Program-made: the position numbers and the translations under genes
Origin: Alphaproteobacteria bacterium
Lineage (GTDB): Bacteria > Pseudomonadota > Alphaproteobacteria > Rickettsiales > JABCZZ01
NCBI GenBank assembly: GCA_013288335.1
Contig: JABDCC010000004.1
Coordinates: 1-64,000 of the forward strand
Direction of reading: 5' to 3'
Length of the DNA: 64,000 nt
Notes under the pieces: model-generated
Databases searched by the model: none
Told to the model about the DNA's origin: nothing
Seen by the model: the letters and a program-made list of their open reading frames with translations, nothing else
Shown here: positions 38,114 through 53,727 of the stretch, piece by piece
Layout of the letters: every line of letters starts with the position of its first letter
Numbering within the stretch: the first letter of the stretch is position 1

Positions 38114-39256
38114 CTAATTATTTAAATCAGCGGATTTATTTTTGAGCATAGCAATACGCTCTGCGGTTACGCCATAGCGGGGCCACTGGCCTTCTCCGAC
38201 CATCGCAAGTGAAGGCGAAGTGCTGCCAAGTAACTCTGAATAGACCCAGTAATTTCCAATCACATTTAACACGTAATCACGAGTGGAGCCGTAAGGAATT
38301 GATTCGATAAACAATAACGGGTCGTCACTGGCAATGTGGTTGCGCCATCTGGCGAGCGTTCCGGGACCTGCGTTATAAGCAGCAGTTAAAAACACCAAGT
38401 TGTTTCCGATGGAAGGAAATGCCATGAGGCTTGCAATATATTTTTGCCCCAGAGCCATGCTGATTTCTGGGTTAATGTTGGAGCCGAACAATCGTAAATT
38501 ACGCGCCATTTCATGCGCAGTGGAAGGCATAAGCTGCATCACGCCAATCGCCCCGCTGGAACTTTTTGCACGTGGATTAAAGCCCGATTCCTGACGCATA
38601 ATAGCAAACAGCAATGCCTGTTCCACCTTATAACCTGCCGTAGGTTTCCAATGCGGCATAGGGTAGAGTTTTGCCGCCTCATTGCCACCATTTGCTAACG
38701 CAATATTTATTTGCGTATTCGGTCCAGCCGTTTCCTTGCTGATGATATGGCGGGCAAGCACACTGTAAAAACTGGGCGCCTCGTTTGCCGCTATCTGTGC
38801 GTATTTAAACGCTTCATCTTTATCGCCGCTTGCAAGTATGGCGCGATATGCCCAGAATGCAGTCGCAGCATAATCCTCAGAAGAAAGACTATTGCCATTT
38901 TCTAAAAGTTTGCGGAAATTCTCAGAAGCCTTAGCCATATTGTTTTTGCGGTACTCTGCAATTCCGGCTTTCCAGTAACCGCTCGTTCCACGATCCGCGA
39001 TTTCCTGAGCATCAGCAGAATCTTTAGGCGCGTTTACAGAGTCCTGAACAGAAGGATTCAATGCTAAAATCGGCGGAAGGGCATTTTTAGATTGAATTGC
39101 TTCTGACTTTAAATCATCAGGATCATATGCTGAAAACACCGAGATATCTGTGCCAATGGCTAATAGCAAAACTACGCTTGCAATTACTAAAGAAAACCGG
39201 TGCCATTTAGCAAATGATATATCAGCGAATATTTTATCGCTCAATATTTTTAACAT
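38114..39256 (-). CDS. slt: soluble lytic murein transglycosylase
   Basis: FAIMRQESGFNPRAKSSSGAIGVMQLMPSTA...YNAGPGTLARW. Confidence 0.88.
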   Translation of the reverse strand: MLKILSDKIFADISFAKWHRFSLVIASVVLLLAIGTDISVFSAYDPDDLKSEAIQSKNALPPILALNPSVQDSVNAPKDSADAQEIADRGTSGYWKAGIAEYRKNNMAKASENFRKLLENGNSLSSEDYAATAFWAYRAILASGDKDEAFKYAQIAANEAPSFYSVLARHIISKETAGPNTQINIALANGGNEAAKLYPMPHWKPTAGYKVEQALLFAIMRQESGFNPRAKSSSGAIGVMQLMPSTAHEMARNLRLFGSNINPEISMALGQKYIASLMAFPSIGNNLVFLTAAYNAGPGTLARWRNHIASDDPLLFIESIPYGSTRDYVLNVIGNYWVYSELLGSTSPSLAMVGEGQWPRYGVTAERIAMLKNKSADLNN

Positions 39257-39347
39257 CTTACATTTATATAATTACAAAGAGTAAAGAACATATACGGAAA
39301 TTGCCGGAATGCAACCCCTAGCGAAAACATCATTACTATTCAATACA

Positions 39348-40598
39348 TTACTTGCTAAATTCGGCCACCATTTCGAGATGAGAGCTATACACAAATTGGT
39401 CAATCGGGGTTAATTTGGTAAGGTTATAGCCGCCCTCTTTTAATATACGTGCATCGCGGGTAAAGGTCGCAGGGTTGCATGATACCATCACGATTTTTGC
39501 GATGTCCGAGCTTGCAAGCTGTTCGCATTGTGCTTTTGCTCCTGCACGCGGCGGGTTGATGGCTACTGCGTCATATTCATTCAGCTTTTCTGTGGGGAGC
39601 GGATTATAAAATAAATCACGCTCCTCAGTTTTAATCTTTCCCGATTTTTGCATCGCCGCGACCATTCCCGCATCACCTTCCATTGCAGTTACTTCTGCAT
39701 TTTTAGAAAGAGGAAAACTATAGGTTCCAATGCCTGCAAATAAATCGAGCACTTTGGACGCGTCTTTTACTGCACTTGTTACCAGATCCGTCATAATGGC
39801 TTGCGCCTCGCGTGAAGCCTGCAAAAATGCGCCAGGCGGAATCTCAATAATTGCATCGCCAAGTTTTATGGTGACATCAGAAGTTTGAAACACCGTCTGC
39901 AAGTCCGCGCTTTTTCTTATAGAAAATCTTTTAATAAGCGGGAGATCGCGCAGTTCAAGCTTGAAACTATCTTCGCCTTCCATGACCACATCATAGCCAT
40001 CATCCACACCGTTAATCTTGATGGTACTTATATTAATATTCGGGAAAGTGGGGAGTTTGCGGATTTTATCTTTAAGCTGCATCACCAACGCAAAGAGTTC
40101 CGGCTCAAGCACTTTGCACTCTAATATATCCACTAACTGGTGGCTGCGTTCAGAGAAATACCCAATCTTACCACCCTTCACCTTAAGCTCAGCGCGCCTA
40201 CGCGTTGCGGCGGGTAGTGTGATCATGGATGCGACCATATTTGTATCATAACTAGCTTTGCGCACTGCTTCGCTTGCCATCTGCTGCTTGAACTCTTTAT
40301 ATAGTCTATGCTCCAGATGCTGAAGCGAGCACCCCCCGCATTTACCAAAATGGAAACACACGGGCTCTATGCGTCCCTGCCCCGGCGTTATAATGGATTC
40401 AATACTGGCATAGGTCGCGTCTGCAGTTTCTTTCTTTATCCGCGCACGAATAACATCACCTGCGATAGTATAAGGCACAAAAACCTTGGCTCCGTCATGC
40501 GAGCCTACGCCATCACCGAGGCCTGCGAGTTTATCTATTTTTAATGTAATTATTATATCTTGCACGACATTGCCCTCTATATTATAGGGTGCATCCAT
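39348..40598 (-). CDS. 23S rRNA (uracil-5)-methyltransferase (TrmA/RlmD family)
   Basis: TRAM-like N-terminus, CFHFGKCGGCSLQHL (FeS cysteines), VLDLFAGIGTYSFPLS, NPPRAGA, VSCNPATFTRD. Confidence 0.9.
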   Translation of the reverse strand: MDAPYNIEGNVVQDIIITLKIDKLAGLGDGVGSHDGAKVFVPYTIAGDVIRARIKKETADATYASIESIITPGQGRIEPVCFHFGKCGGCSLQHLEHRLYKEFKQQMASEAVRKASYDTNMVASMITLPAATRRRAELKVKGGKIGYFSERSHQLVDILECKVLEPELFALVMQLKDKIRKLPTFPNINISTIKINGVDDGYDVVMEGEDSFKLELRDLPLIKRFSIRKSADLQTVFQTSDVTIKLGDAIIEIPPGAFLQASREAQAIMTDLVTSAVKDASKVLDLFAGIGTYSFPLSKNAEVTAMEGDAGMVAAMQKSGKIKTEERDLFYNPLPTEKLNEYDAVAINPPRAGAKAQCEQLASSDIAKIVMVSCNPATFTRDARILKEGGYNLTKLTPIDQFVYSSHLEMVAEFSK

Positions 40599-40815
40599 AA
40601 CCTAAATAGGGAATAAATCAACGCTTCATTGGCAGAATAATTGCCTGATAGAATTAGATAAAATCGTGTAAATAAAACAATTTACAAATCAGATGCATTT
40701 TTCCTTTGCATTTGCATAAGTTTCGGCTATAAGACACAACCTTATTTCAGAAGTATGCTCGCGTGCGAACTACAACCGACTGAAAAATATTGAATAATTT
40801 ATAGAGGTGTACCAC

Positions 40816-41190
40816 ATGTCTTCCAATCTCGCACAAATCGTCGATAATCTCTCAGCTCTCACTGTTATTGAAGCTGCTGAACTTTCCAAAATGCTCGAAG
40901 AAAAATGGGGCGTTTCTGCTGCTGCTCCTGTAGCTGTTGCCGCCGCTGGCGGTGCCACTGCTGCCGCTGCAGAGGAAAAAACTGAATTTGATGTTATTCT
41001 GACCGAAGCTGGTCCGAACAAGATCAACATCATTAAAGAAGTCCGCGCAGTAACTGGCCTTGGCCTCAAAGAAGCCAAAGACCTTGTTGAAGCAGCTCCA
41101 AAGGCTGTTAAAGAAGGTGTCAGCAAAGAAGACGCTGCCAAAATCAAGAAGCTGTTGGAAGACAACGGCGCCAAAGCGGAAATTAAGTAA
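40816..41190 (+). CDS. rplL: 50S ribosomal protein L7/L12
   Basis: [42 protein letters not shown]...[71 protein letters not shown]. Confidence 0.97.
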   Translation: MSSNLAQIVDNLSALTVIEAAELSKMLEEKWGVSAAAPVAVAAAGGATAAAAEEKTEFDVILTEAGPNKINIIKEVRAVTGLGLKEAKDLVEAAPKAVKEGVSKEDAAKIKKLLEDNGAKAEIK

Positions 41191-41211
41191 TCCTTTTAGG
41201 ATACCGATTTT

Positions 41212-41261
41212 GCCGGAGTGCCCGAAGCCATTCATGAAATGGTTTAGGGTCTCCGGCTTTT
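41212..41261 (+). promoter_or_regulatory. rplL-rpoB intergenic hairpin (candidate attenuator)
   Basis: gccggag...ctccggc followed by tttt, with an inner ccatt/aatgg stem. Confidence 0.6.
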
Positions 41262-41347
41262 CCGCTTCAAGTGACTTGATGATTTTTACCAACGCTTTCC
41301 GCGTTTAACTGCAAAATGAAACTATAAATATTATAGAAGGGGTTACC

Positions 41348-44300
41348 ATGGTGCAATCCGCAACCGCCGTTTCCAGCCATTCCTTCACTTCTCGTAAGCG
41401 CATACGTCGCTCTTTCGGGCGCATCGCATCCATTACCACCATGCCGAATCTCATCGAGGTTCAGAAAAACTCTTATGAGCAGTTCCTGCAACGTTTTGTT
41501 ACGAATGAAAAACGTCGTGAACAAGGATTACAGACCGTATTCAAAGGTGTGTTTCCTATTAAAGACTTTGCTGAAACCGCAACGCTTGAATTCGTAAAAT
41601 ATGAATTCGATGAACCTAAATATGACATCGAAGAATGCCGTCAGCGCGGTATCAATTACGCCGCACCATTGCGCGTTACTCTTCGTTTAATCGTCTGGAT
41701 TGTTGACGCTGATACCGGCGCACGCGAAATCAAAGACATCAAAGAACAAGATGTTTACATGGGCGATATCCCGCTCATGACCGATAACGGCACTTTCGTT
41801 ATCAATGGCACCGAACGCGTGATTGTATCACAGATGCATCGCTCACCTGGCGCATTCTTTGATCATGACAGTGGCAAATCACATAGCTCCGGTAAAATTT
41901 TATTCTCCGCCCGCGTGATTCCTTACCGTGGTTCATGGCTTGATTTTGAATTCGACGCCAAAGATATCGTTTATGTGCGCATCGACCGTCGCCGCAAATT
42001 GCCAGTGACCTCGCTGCTTCGTGCACTGGATATGTCTACCGAAGAAATCCTGAGCCTGTTCTATAATAAAGTATCGTACAAGCGCCATAAAAACGGCTGG
42101 ACAACCAAATACCTTCCAGACAGCTGGAAAGGTGTTAAACTTTCACACGATCTTCTTGATGCTAAAACCGGCAAGAAAGTTCTCGAAGAAGGCAAAAAGA
42201 TCAATTCCCGTATTGCAAAGAAACTTGCTGAAGACGGTTTGAAAGAAATATTGCTTTCCGATGAACAGCTTGTTGGCAAATACTTTGCAAGCGATATCAT
42301 CAATGAAAAGAACGGCGAAATTTATGTAGAGGCAGGCGATGAGCTTACCAAACAGAAAATTGCTATTCTTGATGATAACGGCATCAAAGAAATTCCTATC
42401 CTTGATATCGATCACGTAAATATTGGGCCCTATATCCGCAACACATTGGTGCTCGATAAAAACACCACACGTGAAGAAGCGCTGATTGATATTTACCGCG
42501 TTATGCGCCCAGGTGAGCCTACTACACTTGAAGCAGCAGAGACTTTATTCAAAACACTGTTCTTTGAACCCGATCGTTATGATCTCTCCGCTGTAGGTCG
42601 CGTAAAGCTCAACGCACGCCTCAACTTAAACTACCCTGAAGAACTTGGCACGCTAACCAAAGATGACATTACTGGTGTCGTAAAAACGCTCGTTGCATTA
42701 AAAGATGGAATCGGCGAAATCGACGATATTGATCATTTGGGTAACCGTCGCGTTCGCTCAGTTGGTGAATTGATGGAAAATCAATATCGCATCGGACTGC
42801 TCCGTATGGAACGCAGCATCATCGAACGTATGAGTTCCGTAGATATCGACACTGTTATGCCGCATGATTTGGTGAATGCCAAACCTGTAGCTGCTGCAGT
42901 TCGTGAATTTTTTGGATCTTCGCAGCTTTCACAATTTATGGATCAAACCAACCCGCTTTCTGAGATCACTCACAAGCGCCGCCTTTCGGCCCTTGGACCG
43001 GGCGGTCTTACCCGCGAACGCGCTGGCTTTGAAGTGCGTGACGTGCATCCCACCCATTATGGTCGTATCTGCCCGATTGAGACCCCTGAAGGTCCGAATA
43101 TTGGTCTGATCAATTCAATGGCAACCTATGCACGCGTTAATAAATACGGCTTCATTGAGACTCCATATCGCAAAGTAAATAACACTAAAGTAACGGAAGA
43201 AGTAATTTACCTCTCCGCTATTGAAGAAGGTAAGTACACAATCGCGCAGGCAAATTCACCGCTTGATAAAAACGGTAAATTTACTGACGAATTGATCTCT
43301 TGCCGTAAAAGCGGTGATTTCGTTATGGCAGCCCCCGATACTATTGACTATATCGACGTTGCGCCAAAACAGCTTGTTTCCGTTGCTGCATCGCTCATTC
43401 CATTCTTGGAAAACGATGACGCTAACCGCGCGCTGATGGGTTCAAACATGCAACGCCAAGCAGTGCCGCTCATTCGTACCGAAGCTCCACTCGTTGGAAC
43501 CGGCATGGAAGACGTCGTAGCGCGTGATTCTGGTGTGACCACCGTTGCAAAACGCAGCGGTATCATCGATCAGGTTGATGCGGCGCGTATCGTTATCCGT
43601 ACTACCGGCGAAGATAAAACCGGCTCTCCGGGTGTTGATATTTATAACCTGCTTAAATTCCAGCGCTCCAACCAGAGCACTTGTATTAACCAACGCCCAC
43701 TTGTGCGTGTAGGTGATGTAGTAAAAGCTGGCGATATTATCGCAGACGGCCCATCGACTGACCTTGGCGAACTCGCACTTGGTCACAACGTGATGGTCGC
43801 TTTCATGCCATGGAACGGTTACAACTTCGAAGATTCTATTCTTATCTCCGAAAAACTCGTAGCTGAAGATGTATTCACTTCCATTCACATTGAAGAATTC
43901 GAAGTGATGGCGCGTGATACCAAACTCGGCAGCGAAGAAATCACTCGCGACATTCCAAACGTCGGCGAAGAAGGCCTGAAAAACCTCGACGAAATCGGCG
44001 TAGTGCATATCGGCGCAGAAGTAAAAGCCGGTGATATTCTTGTTGGTAAAGTAACACCAAAGAGCGAATCACCGATGACACCGGAAGAAAAATTGCTTCG
44101 TGCAATCTTCGGTGAAAAAGCTTCCGACGTTCGTGATTCTTCACTGCGTTTGCCTCCCGGTGTTACCGGAACCATCGTTGGTGTTCGTATTTTCTCACGC
44201 CGCGGCATTGAGAAAGATGAACGCGCTCTGGCGATTGAAAAAGCAGAAATTGAACGCTTGGCAAAAGATCGTGACGATGAACGTACTATTGTTGAACGCT

Positions 44301-45463
44301 ATGTATATAGCCGTCTCAAAGAACTGCTCATCGGCAAAAAAGTAGTAAGCGGTCCAAAAAACTTCAAAGCCAAAACGGTTACTGAAGAAGTATTTACCAG
44401 CACTGCTAAAGGTCAGTTGTGGCAGATAGTAGTGGATAACAATAAATCCATGAAAGAAGTCGAAGAGCTTAAAAAGCAGCTTGATAACGTGGTTGGCCAG
44501 CTCAATGCCCGCTTTGAAGAAAAAGTCGGCAAAGTGCAAAGCGGTGACGATTTACCTCCAGGCGTTCTCAAAATGGTAAAAGTGTTCGTTGCAGTAAAAC
44601 GCAAACTCCAGCCAGGCGACAAAATGGCCGGACGTCACGGTAACAAGGGTGTTATCTCGCGCATTCTGCCAATCGAAGACATGCCATATCTTGAAGACGG
44701 CACCCCGGTGGATATCGTACTTAACCCGCTCGGCGTTCCTTCACGTATGAACGTGGGTCAGATTTTAGAAACCCATCTTGGCTGGGCATCCGCAGGTTTA
44801 GGACGTAAAATCGGTCACATGCTCGATAATATGTCCGCTAAAAATGCCGTATCCGGTGTTCGCGATATGCTCATTAATACCTATGATGAAAAAAGCATTG
44901 GTGCCGAAATCAAAGGCATGAATGACAATGAAGTTATGGAGCTTGCCGGTAACTTGCGTAAGGGTATTCCTTTTGCAACTCCGGTGTTTGATGGTGCAAA
45001 AGAAGAAGACATCGTGCATTGGCTTGCCAAAGCCGGGCTTGATTCTTCCGGTCAGGTACAACTGATTGACGGACGCACGGGTGAACTGTTCGATCGCAAA
45101 GTGACTGTGGGCTATATCTATATGCTCAAACTGCATCACTTGGTAGATGACAAAATCCATGCGCGTTCCATCGGGCCATACTCGCTCGTAACCCAACAGC
45201 CTCTTGGCGGTAAATCACAGTTCGGTGGTCAGCGCTTCGGAGAAATGGAATGCTGGGCATTGCAAGCTTACGGCGCGGCCTACGCGTTGCAGGAAATGCT
45301 CACGGTTAAATCCGATGACGTTGCCGGACGCGGTAAAGTGTATGAATCTATTGTTCGTGGTGATCACTCATTTGAATCCGGTATTCCGGAATCATTCCAC
45401 GTGATGGTGAAGGAATTACGCTCACTGTGCCTCAATGTCGAACTCGAAGAACGTCAAGCATAA
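41348..45463 (+). CDS. rpoB: RNA polymerase subunit beta
   Basis: 1371 aa; [68 protein letters not shown] and [15 protein letters not shown]. Confidence 0.98.
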   Translation: MVQSATAVSSHSFTSRKRIRRSFGRIASITTMPNLIEVQKNSYEQFLQRFVTNEKRREQGLQTVFKGVFPIKDFAETATLEFVKYEFDEPKYDIEECRQRGINYAAPLRVTLRLIVWIVDADTGAREIKDIKEQDVYMGDIPLMTDNGTFVINGTERVIVSQMHRSPGAFFDHDSGKSHSSGKILFSARVIPYRGSWLDFEFDAKDIVYVRIDRRRKLPVTSLLRALDMSTEEILSLFYNKVSYKRHKNGWTTKYLPDSWKGVKLSHDLLDAKTGKKVLEEGKKINSRIAKKLAEDGLKEILLSDEQLVGKYFASDIINEKNGEIYVEAGDELTKQKIAILDDNGIKEIPILDIDHVNIGPYIRNTLVLDKNTTREEALIDIYRVMRPGEPTTLEAAETLFKTLFFEPDRYDLSAVGRVKLNARLNLNYPEELGTLTKDDITGVVKTLVALKDGIGEIDDIDHLGNRRVRSVGELMENQYRIGLLRMERSIIERMSSVDIDTVMPHDLVNAKPVAAAVREFFGSSQLSQFMDQTNPLSEITHKRRLSALGPGGLTRERAGFEVRDVHPTHYGRICPIETPEGPNIGLINSMATYARVNKYGFIETPYRKVNNTKVTEEVIYLSAIEEGKYTIAQANSPLDKNGKFTDELISCRKSGDFVMAAPDTIDYIDVAPKQLVSVAASLIPFLENDDANRALMGSNMQRQAVPLIRTEAPLVGTGMEDVVARDSGVTTVAKRSGIIDQVDAARIVIRTTGEDKTGSPGVDIYNLLKFQRSNQSTCINQRPLVRVGDVVKAGDIIADGPSTDLGELALGHNVMVAFMPWNGYNFEDSILISEKLVAEDVFTSIHIEEFEVMARDTKLGSEEITRDIPNVGEEGLKNLDEIGVVHIGAEVKAGDILVGKVTPKSESPMTPEEKLLRAIFGEKASDVRDSSLRLPPGVTGTIVGVRIFSRRGIEKDERALAIEKAEIERLAKDRDDERTIVERYVYSRLKELLIGKKVVSGPKNFKAKTVTEEVFTSTAKGQLWQIVVDNNKSMKEVEELKKQLDNVVGQLNARFEEKVGKVQSGDDLPPGVLKMVKVFVAVKRKLQPGDKMAGRHGNKGVISRILPIEDMPYLEDGTPVDIVLNPLGVPSRMNVGQILETHLGWASAGLGRKIGHMLDNMSAKNAVSGVRDMLINTYDEKSIGAEIKGMNDNEVMELAGNLRKGIPFATPVFDGAKEEDIVHWLAKAGLDSSGQVQLIDGRTGELFDRKVTVGYIYMLKLHHLVDDKIHARSIGPYSLVTQQPLGGKSQFGGQRFGEMECWALQAYGAAYALQEMLTVKSDDVAGRGKVYESIVRGDHSFESGIPESFHVMVKELRSLCLNVELEERQA

Positions 45464-45468
45464 GATTG

Positions 45469-45509
45469 GCTCTCAAGGCGCTTAAGTAAATACTTGAGCG
45501 CCTTAGAGC
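45469..45509 (+). promoter_or_regulatory. strong rpoB-rpoC intercistronic hairpin
   Basis: gctct-c-aaggcgcttaag / taaata / cttgagcgcctt-agagc: 17-bp stem with one bulge and one wobble. Confidence 0.7.
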
Positions 45510-45516
45510 TTTATAA

Positions 45517-49713
<4,197 letters not shown>

Positions 49714-49738
49714 TTCTTGTTGGAATTCTAAAGAAAAA

Positions 49739-49765
49739 GGCTGCTCAGATTGGGCAGCCTTTTTT
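49739..49765 (+). terminator. intrinsic terminator downstream of rpoC
   Basis: ggctgc tcagattgg gcagcc then ttttttat. Confidence 0.85.
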
Positions 49766-49768
49766 ATA

Positions 49769-50488
49769 TTACAACCCGCCAGCCAAGCTAATCACCTGCC
49801 CGGTTACGGATTTTGCGTTCAAAAGATAATGTACTGCATCGCACACTTGCTGCGGCGAGCTTATGGTTCCAAGCGGTACAAGTTTTTTTAACTTTATAAA
49901 TGTATCGGGTTTATCCTGTTTGCCCTCTAAGGTTGGCCCCGGTGCAACGGCATTGATGCGGATTTTTGGTGCCAGTTCACGTGCCAGCAATTTGGTCGCT
50001 TCCGCTAAACCCATTTTACTCAAACTATAGGAAAGAAATGCAGGTGATATACTCCAGCCTGCCATTCCATCCGTGATATTAATCACATTCCCCTGCCCGC
50101 CCTTATACTGAACGGAAAAATCACGAATCAATTGCAGCGGCGCAAAAAGATTTATGTTCATATGATTTTGCCAGCTTGCTGGTGTAATATCAACAAGACT
50201 ATCTTTCTCAAAAAGAGCGGCATTATTGATGAGACAATCCAGTTTTATATCTTGCTTCGCAAGTGATGGAATAATCGCTGAAACTGCTTTGGCATCACGC
50301 AAATCTGCTTTTACTGTATATGCTTTGCAGTTCTTTTTGGTTATTTCTGCTGCAAGTTTTTCTGCAGGCTTTGCAGAATTATTATAATGGATCACCACAT
50401 CCCAGCCTTTATCTGCAAAGGATAATACTATTTCTCTGCCGATCCGCACCGCTCCGCCTGTTATCAGGACTGTTTTAGATTTTTGCAT
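49769..50488 (-). CDS. short-chain dehydrogenase/reductase (pteridine reductase-like)
   Basis: VLITGGAVRIGREIVLSFADKGWDVVIHYNNS; NNAALF; YSLSKMGLAEATKLLARELAPKIRINAVAPGP. Confidence 0.88.
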   Translation of the reverse strand: MQKSKTVLITGGAVRIGREIVLSFADKGWDVVIHYNNSAKPAEKLAAEITKKNCKAYTVKADLRDAKAVSAIIPSLAKQDIKLDCLINNAALFEKDSLVDITPASWQNHMNINLFAPLQLIRDFSVQYKGGQGNVINITDGMAGWSISPAFLSYSLSKMGLAEATKLLARELAPKIRINAVAPGPTLEGKQDKPDTFIKLKKLVPLGTISSPQQVCDAVHYLLNAKSVTGQVISLAGGL

Positions 50489-50553
50489 ATTATTTTAGTT
50501 TTACATTAATTTCTGCTATAAGGCCTAACATATATAAAAAAGTAAAAAATGCC

Positions 50554-52329
50554 ATGCCAGAAACACACCCGATACAACTTGTTATAGTTTTGCTCGCTGC
50601 GGCTATAGTGATTGTTGCGCTGTTTCGCAGACTCCGCGTGAGTCCGGTACTCGGTTATCTAGTTGCGGGAGCACTCATTGGCCCCGGTGGCTTCGGCATA
50701 GTCACCGATATTGGTGGCACCAGCGCCATTGCTGAACTCGGCGTGGTGTTCCTGCTGTTTATTATCGGGCTAGAACTTTCCTGGGAACGCTTGACCGCTA
50801 TACGCAAACAGGCCTTTGCGCTGGGATTTTTGCAAATTGCTATCACGAGCGGTGTGATCGCTAGCGCTTTATATGTTAGCGGATTTACCATTCAGGCTGC
50901 CATTGTGGTAGGCGGCGGTCTTGCGCTTTCTTCCACTGCTCTGGTCTTACAACTCATCGCCGAATATAATCAGAAAGCCTCGCAGTTAGGAAGGTTGTCG
51001 CTTGCCGTATTGCTCATTCAGGATCTGGCAGTGGTGCCACTACTGGTGCTTGTCCCCGCACTTGCCAATAAAACACGTTCCCTTGGAATGGAGTTTGCCG
51101 AAGTCGGCGTGAAAGCCACGCTCGCGCTTCTGCTGATTTTCTTTTTAGGGCGTGCCATATTACGCCCGTTGTATCGCATGGTGGCATCGCTTAATAATCC
51201 CGAGATTTTTACCGCACTCACATTACTCGTAGTGCTTGGAACTGGCTGGATAACCTATAGTGCGGGCCTTTCCCTCCAGCTTGGCGCGTTTATGGCAGGT
51301 TTGCTCATGGCGGAGACCGAATACCGCCATCAGGTGGAAGCCGACGTTCTGCCTTATAAGGGATTGCTACTCGGGCTGTTCTTCATGGTAGTGGGAATGT
51401 CGGTTGATCTTCACATGGCGTTGCATAACTTGCCAAAAATTATTTGCCTTGCCCTGCTTCTTATGTCGATTAAGGCTATTTTTATTATGGTGCTTTGTCG
51501 CTTACTTGGATTTGCGCAAACAACTTCAATCCAATCCGGATTGTTACTCGCGCAAGGTGGTGAATTTGCTTTTATTCTGTTTAATCTGGCTGCCGATAAT
51601 AATTTTCTTGATCAGGATACCGCGCAATTATTGATGATTATAGTGACGGTTTCCATGGCGCTCACACCTTTCTTTGCAGCGCTTGGCCGCAAACTTTCCA
51701 GCCGGATTGAAAATAAACGCCGCCGCAAAGCCGAAGACTCTGCATCGGAAATCATCGATGTGCGTGATCACGTGCTCATTCTCGGTTTTGGTCGTGTTGG
51801 ACAGACTATAGCCAAACTGCTTTCAGCAGAGGATATTAATTATATCGCACTGGATATGGAAATAAGCACCGTCGCAAAAGCCAAGAAAATCGGTCTGCCG
51901 GTTTATTATGGTGACAGCTCGCGCCGTGAAGTGTTGCATGCCATCGGCGTGGAACGCGCTAGCTCTGCCATCGTCACCATTAATGATTCGATTGCCGCTG
52001 AGAATGCCGTCCGCGCTATCAGAGCTGCCTCCCCCTCCATTCCTATTATCGCACGCGCGTTTGATTTAAAAAGCGTGCTGAGACTGGAAGAGGCAGGTGC
52101 CAATGTGGCTGTATCCGAAATGTTTGAAACCAGCCTGCAATTAGGTGGTGCATTGCTTAAAGCAATAGGAATTGCCGATCAGGAAATCCAGCGCATCATC
52201 GAAATATTCCGCGACCGCGATTATTCACTGGCACGCGGTACGCTGGAAATTACTGGCGGGCATACCGCATATAATAAGATGCTTGCGTTCCAGAAAGCCG
52301 TAGTAACTGGCGCCGTATTAAACGACTAG
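50554..52329 (+). CDS. Kef-type monovalent cation:proton antiporter with TrkA-N domain
   Basis: CPA2 core (VLGYLVAGALIGPGGFGIV...LGVVFLLFIIGLELS) and VLILGFGRVGQTIAKLLSAEDINYIALDMEI. Confidence 0.92.
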   Translation: MPETHPIQLVIVLLAAAIVIVALFRRLRVSPVLGYLVAGALIGPGGFGIVTDIGGTSAIAELGVVFLLFIIGLELSWERLTAIRKQAFALGFLQIAITSGVIASALYVSGFTIQAAIVVGGGLALSSTALVLQLIAEYNQKASQLGRLSLAVLLIQDLAVVPLLVLVPALANKTRSLGMEFAEVGVKATLALLLIFFLGRAILRPLYRMVASLNNPEIFTALTLLVVLGTGWITYSAGLSLQLGAFMAGLLMAETEYRHQVEADVLPYKGLLLGLFFMVVGMSVDLHMALHNLPKIICLALLLMSIKAIFIMVLCRLLGFAQTTSIQSGLLLAQGGEFAFILFNLAADNNFLDQDTAQLLMIIVTVSMALTPFFAALGRKLSSRIENKRRRKAEDSASEIIDVRDHVLILGFGRVGQTIAKLLSAEDINYIALDMEISTVAKAKKIGLPVYYGDSSRREVLHAIGVERASSAIVTINDSIAAENAVRAIRAASPSIPIIARAFDLKSVLRLEEAGANVAVSEMFETSLQLGGALLKAIGIADQEIQRIIEIFRDRDYSLARGTLEITGGHTAYNKMLAFQKAVVTGAVLND

Positions 52330-52330
52330 A

Positions 52331-53002
52331 TTAGAATTTAAATTCTGCGGCTTTTTTAAATGGTGCAAGCAAAGCCACATTTGCATCATGCAAAACCGTT
52401 TTGCCAAGGCTACCACGAACCTTGCGATACTCGACTAATTTTCCAAGACCGGTTCCGGAGAGCTTTGCTCCGGTTTTATGTTCTACTGCCAGCACCCTTC
52501 CCCCTTCACGCAATTGATCAATCAAGGTCTGCGGAACAACTTCTACCGCACCCTCTATGAATATCACGTCGTAAGGCGCATTGCTGCTGGAGCCTTGCAC
52601 AAGAGGTGCGTTCACCAACTCAATATTTGCGTAAGCAGAAAGCAACGACTTAGCTTTATCTGCAAGTTCTTTAACTTCCTCAACGGCTACTACTTTCTGC
52701 GCGAGCTTTGAAAGCACCGCAGAGGAATAACCCGTGCCGCACGCAACATCTAACACTGTTTCATTTGCTAAAATTTCAGCATATTTAAGCATACGCGCAA
52801 AAACCAGTGGCTGCATGAGGAACCGCCCAAACCCCAGCGGAACTTCCTCATCAATATAAGCAACGCCCTTCAGTGAATCTGGCACAAACAGCTCGCGCGG
52901 AACACTCGTTAATGCCTCTAAAACTCGTGAATCCAGGACGTTACCGGTGAGTATCTGCCCGGTTAGCATGTTTTCCATGGGTTTCTTTTGCAGCGCTGTC
53001 AT
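52331..53002 (-). CDS. pcm: protein-L-isoaspartate O-methyltransferase
   Basis: VPRELFVPDSLKGVAYIDEEVPLGFGRFLMQPLVFARML...VLDVACGTGYSSAVLSKLA. Confidence 0.88.
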   Translation of the reverse strand: MTALQKKPMENMLTGQILTGNVLDSRVLEALTSVPRELFVPDSLKGVAYIDEEVPLGFGRFLMQPLVFARMLKYAEILANETVLDVACGTGYSSAVLSKLAQKVVAVEEVKELADKAKSLLSAYANIELVNAPLVQGSSSNAPYDVIFIEGAVEVVPQTLIDQLREGGRVLAVEHKTGAKLSGTGLGKLVEYRKVRGSLGKTVLHDANVALLAPFKKAAEFKF

Positions 53003-53128
53003 ATCAATCCACTTATTTATTTAATTTCTATTGATATGACACAGGCTTGCACTATTTGCAATACTTGACCATAGGCAGGTTAAACGATATATAGCCATGC
53101 TCGTTTATATAAAAATCTGCAGATTTTT

Positions 53129-53203
53129 GGCTGGGTAGCAAAGTGGTAATGCACGGGACTGCAAATCCTGTATTCGGGAGTTCGATTCTCCCCCCGGCCT
53201 CCA
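53129..53203 (+). tRNA. tRNA-Cys (GCA anticodon), CCA encoded
   Basis: GGCTGGG/CCCGGCC acceptor stem, anticodon loop CTGCAAA, TTCGATT T-loop, U73 discriminator, CCA. Confidence 0.95.
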
Positions 53204-53309
53204 TTTCATCATTTCTCTACATCTCGTAAAATCTCAAAAATCAGCTTGAAACCAAGTAAATAAGCCATATGATGGTGATCATATCATCTCATGATGTTTT
53301 ACGACAGCA

Positions 53310-53340
53310 TGGGTACATATGGGTACATTTATGGGTACAT
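53310..53340 (+). repeat. three direct gggtaca iterons downstream of tRNA-Cys
   Basis: tgggtacatatgggtacatttatgggtaca. Confidence 0.6.
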
Positions 53341-53368
53341 TTTAATATCCACTTGGGAGATTCACTTT

Positions 53369-53434
53369 ATGCTTCTAACCAACATTGAAGTTAAAAACGC
53401 TAAACCTGGAGATAAACCCTATAAGGGTGATTAG
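53369..53434 (+). pseudogene. N-terminal remnant of a P4-type tyrosine integrase (DUF4102)
   Basis: MLLTNIEVKNAKPGDKPYKGD* matches the start of tRNA-targeting integrases (..T..xIxNAKPGxKPYK..) and then stops; directly downstream of tRNA-Cys. Confidence 0.7.
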
Positions 53435-53603
53435 AGAGTCCGGAGAAATGCAATTGCCATCTTCCTAATCCAAACCTCCGTAATTAAGATATTATCATCT
53501 CACCCCATCTCAATAAACCGTGAGTTTATTTGTGGGTAACTGAAAAAATGATAGCAGGAATTAAATAATATAATCAGTGAGTTATTTCTTTAATGTGAGC
53601 CCT

Positions 53604-53713
53604 AGTCCCCTACAATCTTTATAATCACGGGTACTTATCTGGGTATTTCTGTAAATCTTATTTGATATTGCACTAATAATCAATTGCTTGCCAAGAAAGT
53701 CTGTAGCCACCCT
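53604..53713 (+). repeat. att-like direct repeat, copy B
   Basis: agtcccc...cgggtacttatctgggtatttctgtaaat...aatcaattgcttgccaagaaagtc...gccaccct; aligns with copy C. Confidence 0.65.
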
Positions 53714-53727
53714 AGTTTGAGTAAAAC

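Noticed and set aside
50554-52329. Kef-type antiporter as part of a defence or toxin module
   Set aside because: Complete, standard CPA2 plus TrkA-N protein with no toxin partner nearby.
53310-53340. gggtaca iterons as a mini-CRISPR or replication origin
   Set aside because: Only three 7-bp units; location after tRNA-Cys and next to an integrase start fits recombination sites better.
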